Shown: piece by piece, positions 51,732-61,000 of the stretch | Numbering within the stretch: the first letter of the stretch is position 1 | How the letters are laid out: every line of letters starts with the position of its first letter | Assembly (NCBI GenBank): GCA_009840115.1 | Contig: VXOJ01000063.1 | Location: 61,199-125,198, forward strand | From: Gemmatimonadales bacterium | GTDB taxonomy: Bacteria > Gemmatimonadota > Gemmatimonadetes > Palauibacterales > Palauibacteraceae | Reading direction: 5' to 3' | DNA: 64,000 nucleotides | Position numbers and translations under genes: made by a program | Notes under the pieces: model-generated | The model's database searches: none | What the model was told of the DNA's origin: nothing | The model's input: only the letters and a program-made list of their open reading frames with translations

Positions 51732-53105
51732 ATGTTGGATTTCGCTGCCCACGTCGATCGCGAACTCGCGAGGTTCCACGACGAACTCGAGACCTTTCTT
51801 CGCATCCCCAGCGTCAGCACCGATCCCGAGCATGCGGGCGACGTCCGCGCCTGCGCCGACTGGGTCGCCGAACACCTCCTCGCGGCGGGGATGCACGAGG
51901 CCGAGGTCATCGAAACCGGCGGGCATCCCATCGTCGTGGGCGAGCGGATCCACTCCGAAGAGGCCCCGACCGTGCTCGTATACGGACACTACGATGTGCA
52001 GCCCTCGGAGCCCGACGAGTTGTGGACGAGCCCGCCGTTCGAACCGGCGGTCCGCGACGGCCGCCTGTACGCCCGCGGCTCGATCGACGACAAGGGGCAG
52101 GTCCACATGCACATCAAGGCGCTCGAAACGCGCCTCGCGTGCGGGGCGGATGTCCCCGTCAATCTCAAGCTCGTGATCGAAGGCGAAGAGGAGGTGGGAA
52201 GCCGCCACCTCGCGGCGTTCCTCCACGAGCACGCCGACCGGCTCGCCTGCGACGCGATCCTCGTCAGCGACACCGGGATGTTCTCCCCCGAGTTGCCGTG
52301 CATCACGACCGGACTGCGGGGCATCGTCTACACCGAGATCAACGTCCATGGCCCTCGGTCCGACCTCCACTCCGGTACCTACGGCGGCGCGGTGGTGAAC
52401 CCCGCCAACGCCCTGGCCGCCATCCTCGCCGGCCTCCGCGACCAGCACGGCCGGGCCACCGTGCCGGGGTACTACGATGCGGTCCGACCCATCAGCCCCC
52501 GCGAACGGGCCGATCTCGAACGACTCCCCATGGATGAAGAGACGCTCCGGGCGGGCGTCGGAGCGCCGGCCCTGGGCGGGGAAGCCGGGTTCTCGGCGCT
52601 GGAGCGGCTATGGTTTCGTCCCACGCTCGACGTGAACGGGCTCCTCAGCGGCTTCACCGGCGAAGGCTCGAAGACCGTTCTCCCCTCGCGCGCGATGGCG
52701 AAGGTGTCGATGCGGCTGGTTCCGGATCAGGACCCGGCGGAGGTCGTCGAGGCCTTCGAGGCCCGCGTCCGCGAACTCGCCCCTGAGGGCGTGACGGTCG
52801 AGATCAAGCGCTCACACGGCGGGGCTCCGTGGGTGGCCGACACCGAACATCCCATCTTCGACGCCGCCTCCGCCGCGCTGGAGTCGGGATTCGGCGCCCC
52901 GCCCGCGTACATCCGCGAGGGCGGCTCGATCCCCATCGTACAGGAATTCGAGGAGACGTTCGGTGCTCCCGCGCTCCTCATCGGCTTTGCGCTACCCGGC
53001 TGCAACATGCATGCGCCGGACGAGTGGATCGATCTCGGCGTCTACCGAAAGGGGATCGCGGCCCTCGCCGACCTCTACGGCCGCCTCGCCGACCCGTTGG
53101 CCTAG
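51732..53105 (+). CDS. M20-family dipeptidase/metallopeptidase
   Basis: 457 residues. The dinuclear metal ligands appear in order: YGHYDVQ (His), GSIDDKGQ (bridging Asp), EGEEEVGS (Glu pair), SDTGM (Asp) and NMHAPDE (His). The central dimerisation domain starts near LRGIVYTEINVHG. The pattern is that of the CNDP-like dipeptidases. The ATG is preceded by AGGAG. It converges on the osmC end of the suf operon after 19 bases. Confidence 0.92.
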   Translation: MLDFAAHVDRELARFHDELETFLRIPSVSTDPEHAGDVRACADWVAEHLLAAGMHEAEVIETGGHPIVVGERIHSEEAPTVLVYGHYDVQPSEPDELWTSPPFEPAVRDGRLYARGSIDDKGQVHMHIKALETRLACGADVPVNLKLVIEGEEEVGSRHLAAFLHEHADRLACDAILVSDTGMFSPELPCITTGLRGIVYTEINVHGPRSDLHSGTYGGAVVNPANALAAILAGLRDQHGRATVPGYYDAVRPISPRERADLERLPMDEETLRAGVGAPALGGEAGFSALERLWFRPTLDVNGLLSGFTGEGSKTVLPSRAMAKVSMRLVPDQDPAEVVEAFEARVRELAPEGVTVEIKRSHGGAPWVADTEHPIFDAASAALESGFGAPPAYIREGGSIPIVQEFEETFGAPALLIGFALPGCNMHAPDEWIDLGVYRKGIAALADLYGRLADPLA

Positions 53106-53124
53106 TCTCGCCCGAGCCGCCGCC

Positions 53125-53592
53125 TCAGGCGACGGGTACGACGTCGAGTTCCGTCGTGATCTCGATGCAGCCGGAGAGCGTTCGGTAGACCGGACACTTC
53201 GGCGGATGGGCTTCGAACGCGCGCCGGATCGCATCGGCGTGCGCCTCGTCCGCCTGAAGCCGATATCGGGCCCGGATCCGCCGGATCACGAGCACGCCGT
53301 CGTCCGTCTCGACCTCGCCCTCCACGTTCGCCACCACCCGACCTTCATCCGCTTTTACGCCGCGCGCTTCCCGCGCGCCCCCGAAGGTTCCGGCCAGTCA
53401 GCCGCCGGTCGCGGCGATGACATAGTCGAGGGTCGTGGCGACGTCGCGGTTGTCGCGGACTCCGTAGTACTCGGCGATCGCGGAATGGACGCCGAAGTCG
53501 ACCGGCGCATCCGTAGCCGGGATCTCCGCCGTGCGGTATGGCCCCTTCTGCCGCACGATCTTCACGTGCGAGCGGTAGACGACTTCACTCAT
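53125..53592 (-). CDS. OsmC-family peroxiredoxin-like selenoprotein (in-frame TGA = Sec65)
   Basis: 155 residues if the TGA at 53398-53400 is read as selenocysteine. The N-terminal half runs from MSEVVYRSHVKIVRQ to TTLDYVIAATGG. The TGA comes next and LAGTFGGAREARG continues in the same frame. OsmC relatives have TTLDYV..AAGGC-LxGTFGGAL, so the TGA replaces the conserved peroxidatic Cys exactly. The second Cys is Cys133 (PPKCPVYRTLSG). A GC hairpin follows the TGA. Such proteins reduce organic hydroperoxides. Its ATG overlaps the Nudix stop, making it the last gene of the suf operon. The alternative, a nonsense mutation, would have hit precisely the catalytic codon. Confidence 0.85.
53362..53378 (-). 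promoter_or_regulatory. candidate SECIS element in the OsmC-family gene
   Basis: On the minus strand GCGCGC pairs with GCGCGC over six base pairs around the loop GGGAA. The loop begins 26 bases after the TGA, inside the 16-37 base range used for bacterial SECIS, and starts with G as required. GC-rich sequence makes chance stems likely, so confidence is lower than for fdhF. Confidence 0.55.
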
Positions 53593-54185
53593 TGACTGGT
53601 TCTCTCCGTGATGATGTCGAGAAAGTTCATGACGACGCGGTGCGTGAGTCCCCAAATGGCGTCGCCCTCGTACAAGATGGAAGGCCACACGTGCTCCCGG
53701 CCACCGTCCGGGTAACGGATCTCGGAACGCAGAGCCGGGTCGCGCAGCGCGCCCAGCGGAGCCCACACGTGATACTGCACCTCCGCGTTCGTCGAGACCC
53801 GGACGTCTTCCCCGTGCCAGGCGACGAAGGGGGAGATGAGGATGGACGGGATCCGGCGCGTCACCGGGTGCAGGTCGTCCAGCCGCCCCAGGAACCCGCC
53901 GCGCGGAAGGTCGAGCCCCACCTCCTCCCGCAACTCGCGGCGCGCCGTCTCCAGGAGGTCCGCGTCCGCCGCATCCCGGTGTCCGCCGGGAAGCGCCATG
54001 TGGCCGGACCACGGATCGCCGGGGACCTCCGCCCGCCGGACGAAGAGCACCTCCAGGTCGTGGCCCCGCGGACGAACCACGAGGGTCACGGCCGCGTGGC
54101 GCTCCGCCGCCACGGGATCGACGACGGTGTGGCCCGCCGCCAACAGCCGACGCGAAACCCCCGCCGGGCTCCAGCCGTCCCTCAC
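53589..54185 (-). CDS. Nudix hydrolase, CoA pyrophosphatase-like
   Basis: 198 residues from a GTG that overlaps the rsgA stop. The Nudix box is GGHRDAADADLLETARRELR followed by EEVGL, fitting Gx5Ex7REUxEExGU. The N-terminal AAVTLVVRPRGHDLEVLFVRRA and MALPGGH recall NudL/CoA diphosphatases, but the substrate is not certain. The last four bases overlap the OsmC-family gene. Confidence 0.87.
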   Translation of the reverse strand: MRDGWSPAGVSRRLLAAGHTVVDPVAAERHAAVTLVVRPRGHDLEVLFVRRAEVPGDPWSGHMALPGGHRDAADADLLETARRELREEVGLDLPRGGFLGRLDDLHPVTRRIPSILISPFVAWHGEDVRVSTNAEVQYHVWAPLGALRDPALRSEIRYPDGGREHVWPSILYEGDAIWGLTHRVVMNFLDIITERTSQ

Positions 54186-55093
54186 CGACCCTTCTCCGCT
54201 TCGTCGAGGAGCCGCAGGTAGCTCTCCAGCCGCCGAGGCCGGATCTCCCCATCCTCCACGGCCGCGCGAACCGCGCAATCCGGCTCCACCCGATGTCGGC
54301 AGTCCGCGAACCGGCAACCGTCGCCCGCCGCGGCGATCTCGACGAAGCCCCCCGCCAGTTCCGCCGGATCCAGCCCCCACAGCGCCAGGTACTGCAGGCC
54401 GGGCGTGTCCGCGACGTAGCCGCCGTCGGGGTATCGATAGAGCGCCGACGCCACCGTCGTGTGCCGCCCTCGTCCCCGCCGCTCGCTGATCTCGCCCACG
54501 CGGAGGTCGAGCTCCGGCACGAGGGCGTTCAACAGGCTCGACTTCCCCACGCCCGACTGCCCGCTGAGGACCGTGATCCGCCCCGCGAGGCGTCCGGCGA
54601 GCGCCGTGAGTCCCGCCCCCGATTCGGCGCTCGTTCGCAGCGTCTCCACGCCGAGCGCCGCGTACTGCCCGAGGCCGTCCCCGGATGCGGGCTCCGCGAG
54701 GTCCGTCTTGTTCACGACGAGGAAGGCGTCGATGCCGCTCAGCGCCGCAAGCGCGAGCAGTCGGTCCGCCATGAGGAAATCGGGATCGGGCGCCGTCACC
54801 GAAACGACGACGGCGACCTGGTCCACGTTCGCGACGATCACCTGTTCGCGCCGTTTGGAGACGCCGTGCCGGGAAAGCGCGCCGCTTCGCGCACGGAGCC
54901 GAACGATCCGCATCTCGTCGCCGACGCGTTCCAGTTCGACAAGGTCGCCGACCGAAACGATGCGCGAGTCCGTCTGCTTCAGGCGACCGCGCAGCGACGC
55001 CTGCACCACGGTCCGGGAATCGTCCACGTGATAGACCCCACCGGCGATCCGCAGTACGCGGCCGACGGCAGCGGAGGGGCCACCGGATGTCAC
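54182..55093 (-). CDS. rsgA: ribosome small subunit-dependent GTPase RsgA
   Basis: 303 residues. It has an N-terminal OB domain (about 1-75) and a circularly permuted GTPase with motif order VNKTDL (G4), GQSGVGKSSLLN (G1) and DTPGLQ (G3). A C-terminal zinc knuckle is CRFADCRHRVEPDCAV. It acts late in 30S ribosome assembly. The GTG start overlaps the sufU stop by the usual four-base junction, so it is carried on the suf transcript. Confidence 0.94.
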   Translation of the reverse strand: MTSGGPSAAVGRVLRIAGGVYHVDDSRTVVQASLRGRLKQTDSRIVSVGDLVELERVGDEMRIVRLRARSGALSRHGVSKRREQVIVANVDQVAVVVSVTAPDPDFLMADRLLALAALSGIDAFLVVNKTDLAEPASGDGLGQYAALGVETLRTSAESGAGLTALAGRLAGRITVLSGQSGVGKSSLLNALVPELDLRVGEISERRGRGRHTTVASALYRYPDGGYVADTPGLQYLALWGLDPAELAGGFVEIAAAGDGCRFADCRHRVEPDCAVRAAVEDGEIRPRRLESYLRLLDEAEKGR

Positions 55094-55587
55094 GCCGGGC
55101 CGCGGTCCTCGTCCGTCCCGTCCCCGAGCTCCTCGAGACAGTTCCACGCCAGCAGCGCGCACTTGATGCGAACCGGGAACTTCGAGACCCCCGCCAGAGT
55201 GCGCAGATCGCCGAGGTCGTCGTCCGACAGCAGCGCTTCGTCTCCGTGCAGGAGGTGCGTGAACTTTCCGGACAACTCCAGCGCCTGATCGAGCGACCTC
55301 CCCCGCACGCGTCCGGTCAGCATCGACGCGGACGCCAGGCTGATCGAGCACCCGCGGCCCAGGAAGCGCGCCTCGACGATGCTCCCTCCCTCCACGCGCA
55401 ACATGAGTTCGATCACGTCGCCGCAGAGCGGGTTGTTCATCGTGATCGCATGCGTGGCCTCGTCCAGATGCCCCTTGTTCCGGGGCTTCCGGTAGTGGTC
55501 GAGGATGACTTCCTGGTACAGCTGGTTGAGCGACGAGGGGATCTCCCGGTCGACGGCGCCGGGCGTGCTTGAACGGGGTTCGGTCAT
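55090..55587 (-). CDS. sufU: SufU-type zinc sulfurtransferase for Fe-S assembly
   Basis: 165 residues of the IscU-like SufU group. The zinc/sulfur-acceptor residues are Cys55 and Asp57 (NPLCGD), Cys80 (GRGCSIS) and Cys143 (IKCALLAW). The insert between the second and third motifs is typical of SufU rather than IscU. It takes persulfide sulfur from SufS and hands it to SufBCD. It starts four bases after sufS. Confidence 0.92.
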   Translation of the reverse strand: MTEPRSSTPGAVDREIPSSLNQLYQEVILDHYRKPRNKGHLDEATHAITMNNPLCGDVIELMLRVEGGSIVEARFLGRGCSISLASASMLTGRVRGRSLDQALELSGKFTHLLHGDEALLSDDDLGDLRTLAGVSKFPVRIKCALLAWNCLEELGDGTDEDRGPA

Positions 55588-55591
55588 GGAT

Positions 55592-56932
55592 TCAGGCGAT
55601 GCCGCCGAAGACTTCGGCTGCCAGGGCGAGGCCGTCGCACAGCGCGTCGATCTCCCGCGGCGAATTGTAGAAGTAGAAGCTCGCCCGGGCCGTCGCGCTG
55701 ATCCCGTAGTGGTCCATCAGCGGCTGGTTGCAATGGTGCCCCGCCCGGATCGCGATTCCCCGCTGGTCGAGGATCGTGGAGAGGTCGTGCGGATGTATGT
55801 CGCCGTACGTGAAGGAGAAGACCGCGGTCCGCTCCTCGCGGGGGCCGTACAGGCGAAGCCCCTCGATCTCGTCGAGGCGCTCGAGCGCGGCGCGCTTCAG
55901 GGCGCCCTCGTGCGCCTCGATCGCCTCCGACCCGAGGTCCGCGAGAAAGCGGGCGGCTTCGCCGAAGCCCACGACGCCCGAGATATTGGGCGTTCCGGCC
56001 TCGAACTTGTGCGGCACCTTCGCCCACGAAGATCCCTCGAGCTTCACCTCCGAGATCATCTCGCCCCCGCCCTGGTACGGAGGCATCTCCTCCAGCAGCT
56101 CCCGTCTGGCCCACAGCGCCCCGACGCCGGTGGGACCGCACATCTTGTGGCTGCTGAACGCGTAGAAGTCGCACCCGGTCTTCGCGACATCGGTCAGCAT
56201 GTGGGGCGCGGCCTGCGCGCCGTCGATGAGCGTCAACGCGCCGGCCGCGTGGGCCCGGTCCACGATCTCCCGGACCGGATTGACGGTCCCCAGGCTGTTG
56301 GAGACGTGCGTGCAGGCGACCAGCCGGGTTCGCTTCCCCAGCAGCCGGTCGAAATCGTCCAGATCGAGCGTGCCCCCGGGCGTGACGTCGACGAAGCGGA
56401 GGCTGCACCCCGTGCGGCGCGCGAGCAGTTGCCACGGCACGAGGTTCGAGTGGTGCTCCATCTTCGTGAGCACGATCTCGTCGCCCTCAGCGATGAACGC
56501 GTCCCCCCAGCTCGACGCGACGAGGTTCACCGCCTCCGTCGTACCGCGCGTGAAGACGATCTCCGCCGGGTCCGTCGTGCCCGCGTGCGTCGCCACCGCA
56601 CGGCGCGCGCCCTCGTACGCCTCCGTCGCCTCCGCGCTGAGCCGATGCACGCCGCGATGCACGTTCGCGTGCTCCCGGCGCAGATAGCGCTCGACCCGGT
56701 TCAGCACGCGGAGTGGCTGCTGCGAGCTTGCCGCGTTGTCCAGATAGGCCAGGGGGTGGCCGTTGACTTCCCTCGACAGAATGGGGAACTGGGCCCGGAT
56801 CGCGGCGAGATCCCAGCCGCCATCGTCCGAAGCCTCACCCGGATCGCGGCGACCGCCCGGCGCGGAGGAGCGCTCGGACGCCGGCACGCCCGTCGCGCGC
56901 ATGGTATCCGTCATCTCCGCCGTCTCCGCCAT
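55592..56932 (-). CDS. sufS: cysteine desulfurase SufS
   Basis: 446 residues, a class II PLP-dependent desulfurase. The PLP Lys is in FSSHKMCGPTG and the active Cys in RAGHHCNQPLM on a short loop. The N-terminus has a hydrophilic extension of about 45 residues before FPILSREVNGHPLAYLDNAA. Class II enzymes also act as selenocysteine lyases, which could matter in a selenoprotein-making cell. ATG at 56932 or 56914. Confidence 0.94.
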   Translation of the reverse strand: MAETAEMTDTMRATGVPASERSSAPGGRRDPGEASDDGGWDLAAIRAQFPILSREVNGHPLAYLDNAASSQQPLRVLNRVERYLRREHANVHRGVHRLSAEATEAYEGARRAVATHAGTTDPAEIVFTRGTTEAVNLVASSWGDAFIAEGDEIVLTKMEHHSNLVPWQLLARRTGCSLRFVDVTPGGTLDLDDFDRLLGKRTRLVACTHVSNSLGTVNPVREIVDRAHAAGALTLIDGAQAAPHMLTDVAKTGCDFYAFSSHKMCGPTGVGALWARRELLEEMPPYQGGGEMISEVKLEGSSWAKVPHKFEAGTPNISGVVGFGEAARFLADLGSEAIEAHEGALKRAALERLDEIEGLRLYGPREERTAVFSFTYGDIHPHDLSTILDQRGIAIRAGHHCNQPLMDHYGISATARASFYFYNSPREIDALCDGLALAAEVFGGIA

Positions 56933-56949
56933 CGGGCCCCGGATCCCGC

Positions 56950-57261
56950 TCAGTCGAGGTCGACCTGAATGTCGTCCCCGTCGATCCGCACGTCGAAGCG
57001 CCGGACCGGCATGACCGCCGGGAGCGCCCTCGGCTCGCCGGTCGCGAGATCGAAGCGCGCACCGTGGAGGAGACAAGTGATCTCACCCGCCTCGACCTCG
57101 CCGTCCGAGAGCGGGAACTCTTCGTGGGAGCAGCAGTCCTCGAGCGCATAGACCTCGCCGCCGCTCCGGATGAGGGCGATCGCCAGGTCCTCGGCCATCA
57201 CCCCGCACGTTCCGTTCTCCGGGACATCGTCGACCCTGGCCACCGTGACGAATCGGCTCAT
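56950..57261 (-). CDS. Rieske-type [2Fe-2S] ferredoxin of the suf operon
   Basis: 103 residues, a single Rieske domain with ligands Cys44-x-His46 (CSH) and Cys63-x2-His66 (CLLH). It resembles non-heme dioxygenase ferredoxin subunits, but suf operons of several phyla carry a copy at this position. It may donate electrons for cluster assembly. It overlaps sufD by four bases. Confidence 0.9.
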   Translation of the reverse strand: MSRFVTVARVDDVPENGTCGVMAEDLAIALIRSGGEVYALEDCCSHEEFPLSDGEVEAGEITCLLHGARFDLATGEPRALPAVMPVRRFDVRIDGDDIQVDLD

Positions 57262-58589
57262 AGCCCGATCTTCTCCTCGATCGCTTCGCGGACGCGCGCC
57301 CGCACCCCCTCCATCGGAAGGCGTCCCAGAACCTCGTCGAAGAACCCGAACACGAGCAGGCGCTCGGCCTGGCGCCGCGTGAGGCCGCGGCTCATCAGGT
57401 AGAAGAGTTGTCCGTCCTCCACCTGCCCGATCGTCGCCCCGTGCGAGCAGCGCACATCGTCGGCCTCGATCTCCAGGTTGGGAAGCGCGGAGGCGTGAGA
57501 GCCCTCGCTCAGGAGCAGGTTGCGGTTCGTCTGGTAGGCGTCCGTGAGCTGGGCGCCCTTGTCGACCCGGATCAGCCCGCGGAACACGCTCGAACCCGCG
57601 TCCGTCAGGGCCCCCTTGAACAGCAGATCGCTGTGCGCGTGCGGCGCCGCGTGATGCTGCAGCGTGTGGTGGTCGAAGTGCTGGTCGGAGTCGCCGAACC
57701 AGAGCGCGAGCATCTCGCTGCTGCTCCCGGGCCCGTCGAGACGGCTCGTGACGTCCGCCCTCGAGAGGTCGCCGCCCAGCGTGACGTTGAAGGTCACGAT
57801 CCGCGAGTCGCGGCCCGCGGCGACGTGTTGCGTCGAGAATCGCTTCACGCCCCGGCCGAAGCGCTGGAGCGCGACGTACTCAATCCCCGCGCCCCCCTCA
57901 CCCGTGATCGTTGCCCCGTGAAGCGAGACGGTCTCCGCTTCGAGATCGTCGGAGAGGAACTCGTCGATCACCGCGACCCGCGCGCCCGACTCGCCGGACA
58001 CGAACGAATGTGTCGAGGAGACCGTCCCGGCCCGCTCGACGAAGTGAAACGCGTGGATCGGCGCCGGCATCTCCACCCCGCGCGGCACGTGCAGGAAATA
58101 GCCGCCGCCCAGGAGGGCGAGGTGCAGCGCCCAGAGCTTCTCTTCCGCGGGGCCCGGCTGCGCCTCCAACAGCGCGCGCCTCAGCACCTCCGGGTGCCGC
58201 TCCGCCGCGTCCCGGATCGAGCACAGGACCACGCCGCTCCGCGCCACCTCGGGTTCGAGTTCGAGATGCGCGACCCGCCCCTCCCGGAGGACGACGACGC
58301 CCGCCCGCTCACCGGAGCGCCCGAGCACCTCGCGCACATCCGCCGGCAGCGCTTCCGCCGTCGCGGGCGCCGGGACCACCGGCGTGAGCGCCCCGAAACC
58401 GACCTTCGTGAGGTCCGTGTACCGCCATTCCTCCGACTTCTTCGTCGGCCAGGGAAGGGCGGTGAACCGTTCCCAAGCGGCGGCCCGCGCCCCCGCGATC
58501 GCTTCCGGCTCCGTCAGCCCGCCGGCCAGCGTATCGAAATCCGCCGCGGCCAGCGTCGACTCCGCCGGCCCGGCTGTCATTGTGCTCAT
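57258..58589 (-). CDS. sufD: Fe-S cluster assembly protein SufD
   Basis: 443 residues of the SufB/SufD family. The N-terminal helical part has [14 protein letters not shown]. The beta-helix core includes [10 protein letters not shown] and the C-terminal [22 protein letters not shown], the SufD form of the family signature. SufD forms the SufBC2D scaffold with SufB and SufC. It overlaps sufB by four bases at its start and the Rieske gene at its end. Confidence 0.94.
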   Translation of the reverse strand: MSTMTAGPAESTLAAADFDTLAGGLTEPEAIAGARAAAWERFTALPWPTKKSEEWRYTDLTKVGFGALTPVVPAPATAEALPADVREVLGRSGERAGVVVLREGRVAHLELEPEVARSGVVLCSIRDAAERHPEVLRRALLEAQPGPAEEKLWALHLALLGGGYFLHVPRGVEMPAPIHAFHFVERAGTVSSTHSFVSGESGARVAVIDEFLSDDLEAETVSLHGATITGEGGAGIEYVALQRFGRGVKRFSTQHVAAGRDSRIVTFNVTLGGDLSRADVTSRLDGPGSSSEMLALWFGDSDQHFDHHTLQHHAAPHAHSDLLFKGALTDAGSSVFRGLIRVDKGAQLTDAYQTNRNLLLSEGSHASALPNLEIEADDVRCSHGATIGQVEDGQLFYLMSRGLTRRQAERLLVFGFFDEVLGRLPMEGVRARVREAIEEKIGL

Positions 58590-60001
58590 CCGACCGACCC
58601 TTCCATCTCCAGTTCGATCAGCCGGTTCAGCTCGATCGCGTACTCGAGCGGCAACTCCTTGGCCACCGGCTCGATGAAGCCGCGTACGATCATCGCCATC
58701 GCCTCCGCCTCGTCGAGGCCACGGCTCATCAGATAGAAGAGCTGCTCGTCGCCCACCTTCGAGACCGTGGCCTCGTGTCCGATCGATGCCGTGTTCTCAT
58801 CGATCTCGATGTAGGGGTAGGTGTCCGTCCGCGACTGTTCGTCGAGCAGCAGCGCGTCGCACTCGACGTTGGACTTCGCGCCCTCCGCGCCGTCATACAC
58901 CTTGCACAGTCCGCGGTACGAGGAGCGTCCGAGCCCCTTCGAGATGGACTTCGAGGTGATCTGGGACGTCGTGTTGGGGGCGGCGTGGATCACCTTGCCG
59001 CCCGTGTCCTGGTGCTGGCCGTCCCCCGCGTACGCGATGGAGAGGATCTCGCCGTGCGCCCGCTCTCCGACCAGAAAGCACGACGGGTACTTCATCGTGA
59101 GTTTCGAGCCCAGGTTCCCGTCGAGCCACTCCATCTTCGCGTCCTCGTGCACGAGCGCCCGCTGCGTGACGAGGTTGTACATGTTGTTCGACCAGTTCTG
59201 GATCGTGGTGTACCGGAAGCGCGCGCCCTTCTTGACCACGATCTCGATGACGCCGGAGTGGAACGAGTCCGTCGAGTAGACCGGCGCCGTGCAGCCCTCG
59301 ATGTAGTGGGCCTCGGCCCCCTCTTCGCAGATGATGAGGGTGCGCTCGAACTGGCCCATGCGCTCCGCGTTGACCCGGAAGTAGGCCTGGAGCGGAATCT
59401 CCACCTTCACCCCCTTCGGGATGTAGACGAACGACCCGCCCGACCACACGGCCGAGTTGAGCGCCGCGAACTTGTTGTCGTGCGTGGGGACGACGGTCGA
59501 GAAGTACTGCCGGAACAGCTCCGGGTGCTTCGCGAGTCCATCTTCGATCGACTCGAAGATCACGCCCTGCTCCTCCCACTGCTCCTTCAGGGAGTGGTAG
59601 ACCATCTCCGACTCGTACTGGGCCCCGACCCCGGCGAGCGCCTTACGCTCCGCCTCGGGGATCCCGAGCTTCTCGAACGTGTCCTTGATCTCCTGCGGGA
59701 CATCGTCCCAGGACCGCTCCATCTGATCCTGCGGCTTGAGGTAGAAGTAGATCTGGTCGAGCGTGTCCTCGAGCTTCGAGAGATCCCCGCCCCACTTCGG
59801 CATCGGCTTGGAGTAGTAGACGTCGAGCGCCTTCAGCCGGAAGTCGAGCATCCATTCCGGCTCTTCCTTGTGCCGCGAGATCTGGCGCACGATGTCGCTG
59901 GAGAGCCCGGGGACGGCCTTGAAGACGGGCTTGTCCTCCGTGACGAAGCCGTACTTGTATTCGTCGAGCCCGAGTTCGGCGATGGTCTCGTTCTGAGGCA
60001 T
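58586..60001 (-). CDS. sufB: Fe-S cluster assembly scaffold SufB
   Basis: 471 residues, the usual SufB length. It has [50 protein letters not shown], the [18 protein letters not shown] stretch and [20 protein letters not shown] near the end. It is the main scaffold on which new Fe-S clusters form. It lies 33 bases after sufC. Confidence 0.96.
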   Translation of the reverse strand: MPQNETIAELGLDEYKYGFVTEDKPVFKAVPGLSSDIVRQISRHKEEPEWMLDFRLKALDVYYSKPMPKWGGDLSKLEDTLDQIYFYLKPQDQMERSWDDVPQEIKDTFEKLGIPEAERKALAGVGAQYESEMVYHSLKEQWEEQGVIFESIEDGLAKHPELFRQYFSTVVPTHDNKFAALNSAVWSGGSFVYIPKGVKVEIPLQAYFRVNAERMGQFERTLIICEEGAEAHYIEGCTAPVYSTDSFHSGVIEIVVKKGARFRYTTIQNWSNNMYNLVTQRALVHEDAKMEWLDGNLGSKLTMKYPSCFLVGERAHGEILSIAYAGDGQHQDTGGKVIHAAPNTTSQITSKSISKGLGRSSYRGLCKVYDGAEGAKSNVECDALLLDEQSRTDTYPYIEIDENTASIGHEATVSKVGDEQLFYLMSRGLDEAEAMAMIVRGFIEPVAKELPLEYAIELNRLIELEMEGSVG

Positions 60002-60034
60002 GGTTCCTCCACCTTCCCTTACGGCGTTACGGCG

Positions 60035-60805
60035 TCAGACGGTCGCGGGCTGCTGCAGCCAGTCGTACCCCTCGGCTTCCAGCTTGTCGGCCAGCGAGGC
60101 GCCGCCGCTCTCCGCGATGCGGCCCGCCATCATCACATGCACGACGTCCGGCTGGATGTAGTTCAGGATCCGCTTGTAGTGCGTGATGAGCAGCACTCCG
60201 AGCGCTTCGTCGGCCTCGGAAAGGCGGTTCACTCCGCGGGCCACGACCTTGAGCGCGTCGATGTCGAGTCCGCTGTCCGTCTCGTCCAGAACCCCGAGCG
60301 CCGGCCGGAGCACGGCCATCTGCAGGATCTCGTTCCGCTTCTTCTCGCCGCCGGAGAAGCCGTCGTTCACATACCGGGTGGCGAAGCCCGGATCCATCTT
60401 CAGCATCTCCATCTTCTCCGTGAGCGTGCGCTGGAACCCGAACACGTCCATCTCCTCGCCCTCGTCCAGCCGCGAGTTGACGGCGGTGCGCAGAAAATTG
60501 GCGATCGAGACGCCCGGGATCTCCGCCGGATACTGGAAGGCGAGAAAGATCCCCGCGCGGCTCCGCTCATCGGGCTCCAGCTCGAGGACATCCTCTCCCT
60601 CGAACAGGATCTCGCCGGCCGTCACCTCGTACGCGGGGTGGCCCGCGATGACCTTGGCGAGCGTGCTCTTGCCCGAGCCGTTGGGTCCCATCAGCGCGTG
60701 CACTTCGCCGCGCTCGAGGTCCAGGTCGACGCCGCGGAGGATCTCCCCGTCCTCACCTTCGACTTTCGCCCGGAGTCCGCGGATCGACAGAAGCGGTTCT
60801 GACAT
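60035..60805 (-). CDS. sufC: Fe-S assembly ATPase SufC
   Basis: 256 residues from the ATG at 60805 (AGGAC upstream). It is an ABC-type ATPase with Walker [10 protein letters not shown], a family-specific Q-loop [11 protein letters not shown], signature [14 protein letters not shown] and Walker [13 protein letters not shown]. It powers shape changes of the SufBCD scaffold. It is the first gene of the nine-gene leftward operon, behind a promoter and palindrome. Confidence 0.95.
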   Translation of the reverse strand: MSEPLLSIRGLRAKVEGEDGEILRGVDLDLERGEVHALMGPNGSGKSTLAKVIAGHPAYEVTAGEILFEGEDVLELEPDERSRAGIFLAFQYPAEIPGVSIANFLRTAVNSRLDEGEEMDVFGFQRTLTEKMEMLKMDPGFATRYVNDGFSGGEKKRNEILQMAVLRPALGVLDETDSGLDIDALKVVARGVNRLSEADEALGVLLITHYKRILNYIQPDVVHVMMAGRIAESGGASLADKLEAEGYDWLQQPATV

Positions 60806-60879
60806 CGTGTCCTCTTGGTGCGAAAGGCCGGTCACCCAGGGGCGCCGGCCTGGAAATACAGTGTTCAATTCGAGATGAA

Positions 60880-60896
60880 CCGATAACGATTATCGG
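60880..60896. promoter_or_regulatory. operator-like palindrome at the suf transcription start
   Basis: CCGATAA and TTATCGG flank a three-base centre, giving a perfect 17-bp inverted repeat. It begins six bases after the suf -10 box, so it covers the predicted +1 region. The GATAA...TTATC form recalls Fur-type sites; an IscR/Rrf2-type regulator is also possible. Confidence 0.6.
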
Positions 60897-60902
60897 CCGA
60901 AC

Positions 60903-60931
60903 AAGGTACGCGGCGCACGACCCCATATCAA
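60903..60931 (-). promoter_or_regulatory. suf operon promoter
   Basis: On the minus strand, -35 TTGATA (60926-60931), a 17 bp spacer and -10 TACCTT (60903-60908). The sufC ATG lies about 90 bases downstream. The alcohol dehydrogenase gene starts from the same gap in the other direction, with a weaker CTGCAC/TAGGTT pair at 60965-60993. Confidence 0.6.
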
Positions 60932-61000
60932 GCCTCGTTGAGACCGGTTCTCAACCACGGCCCACTGCACGCACCGCGGCGCAACCGTAGGTTGGCGGCC

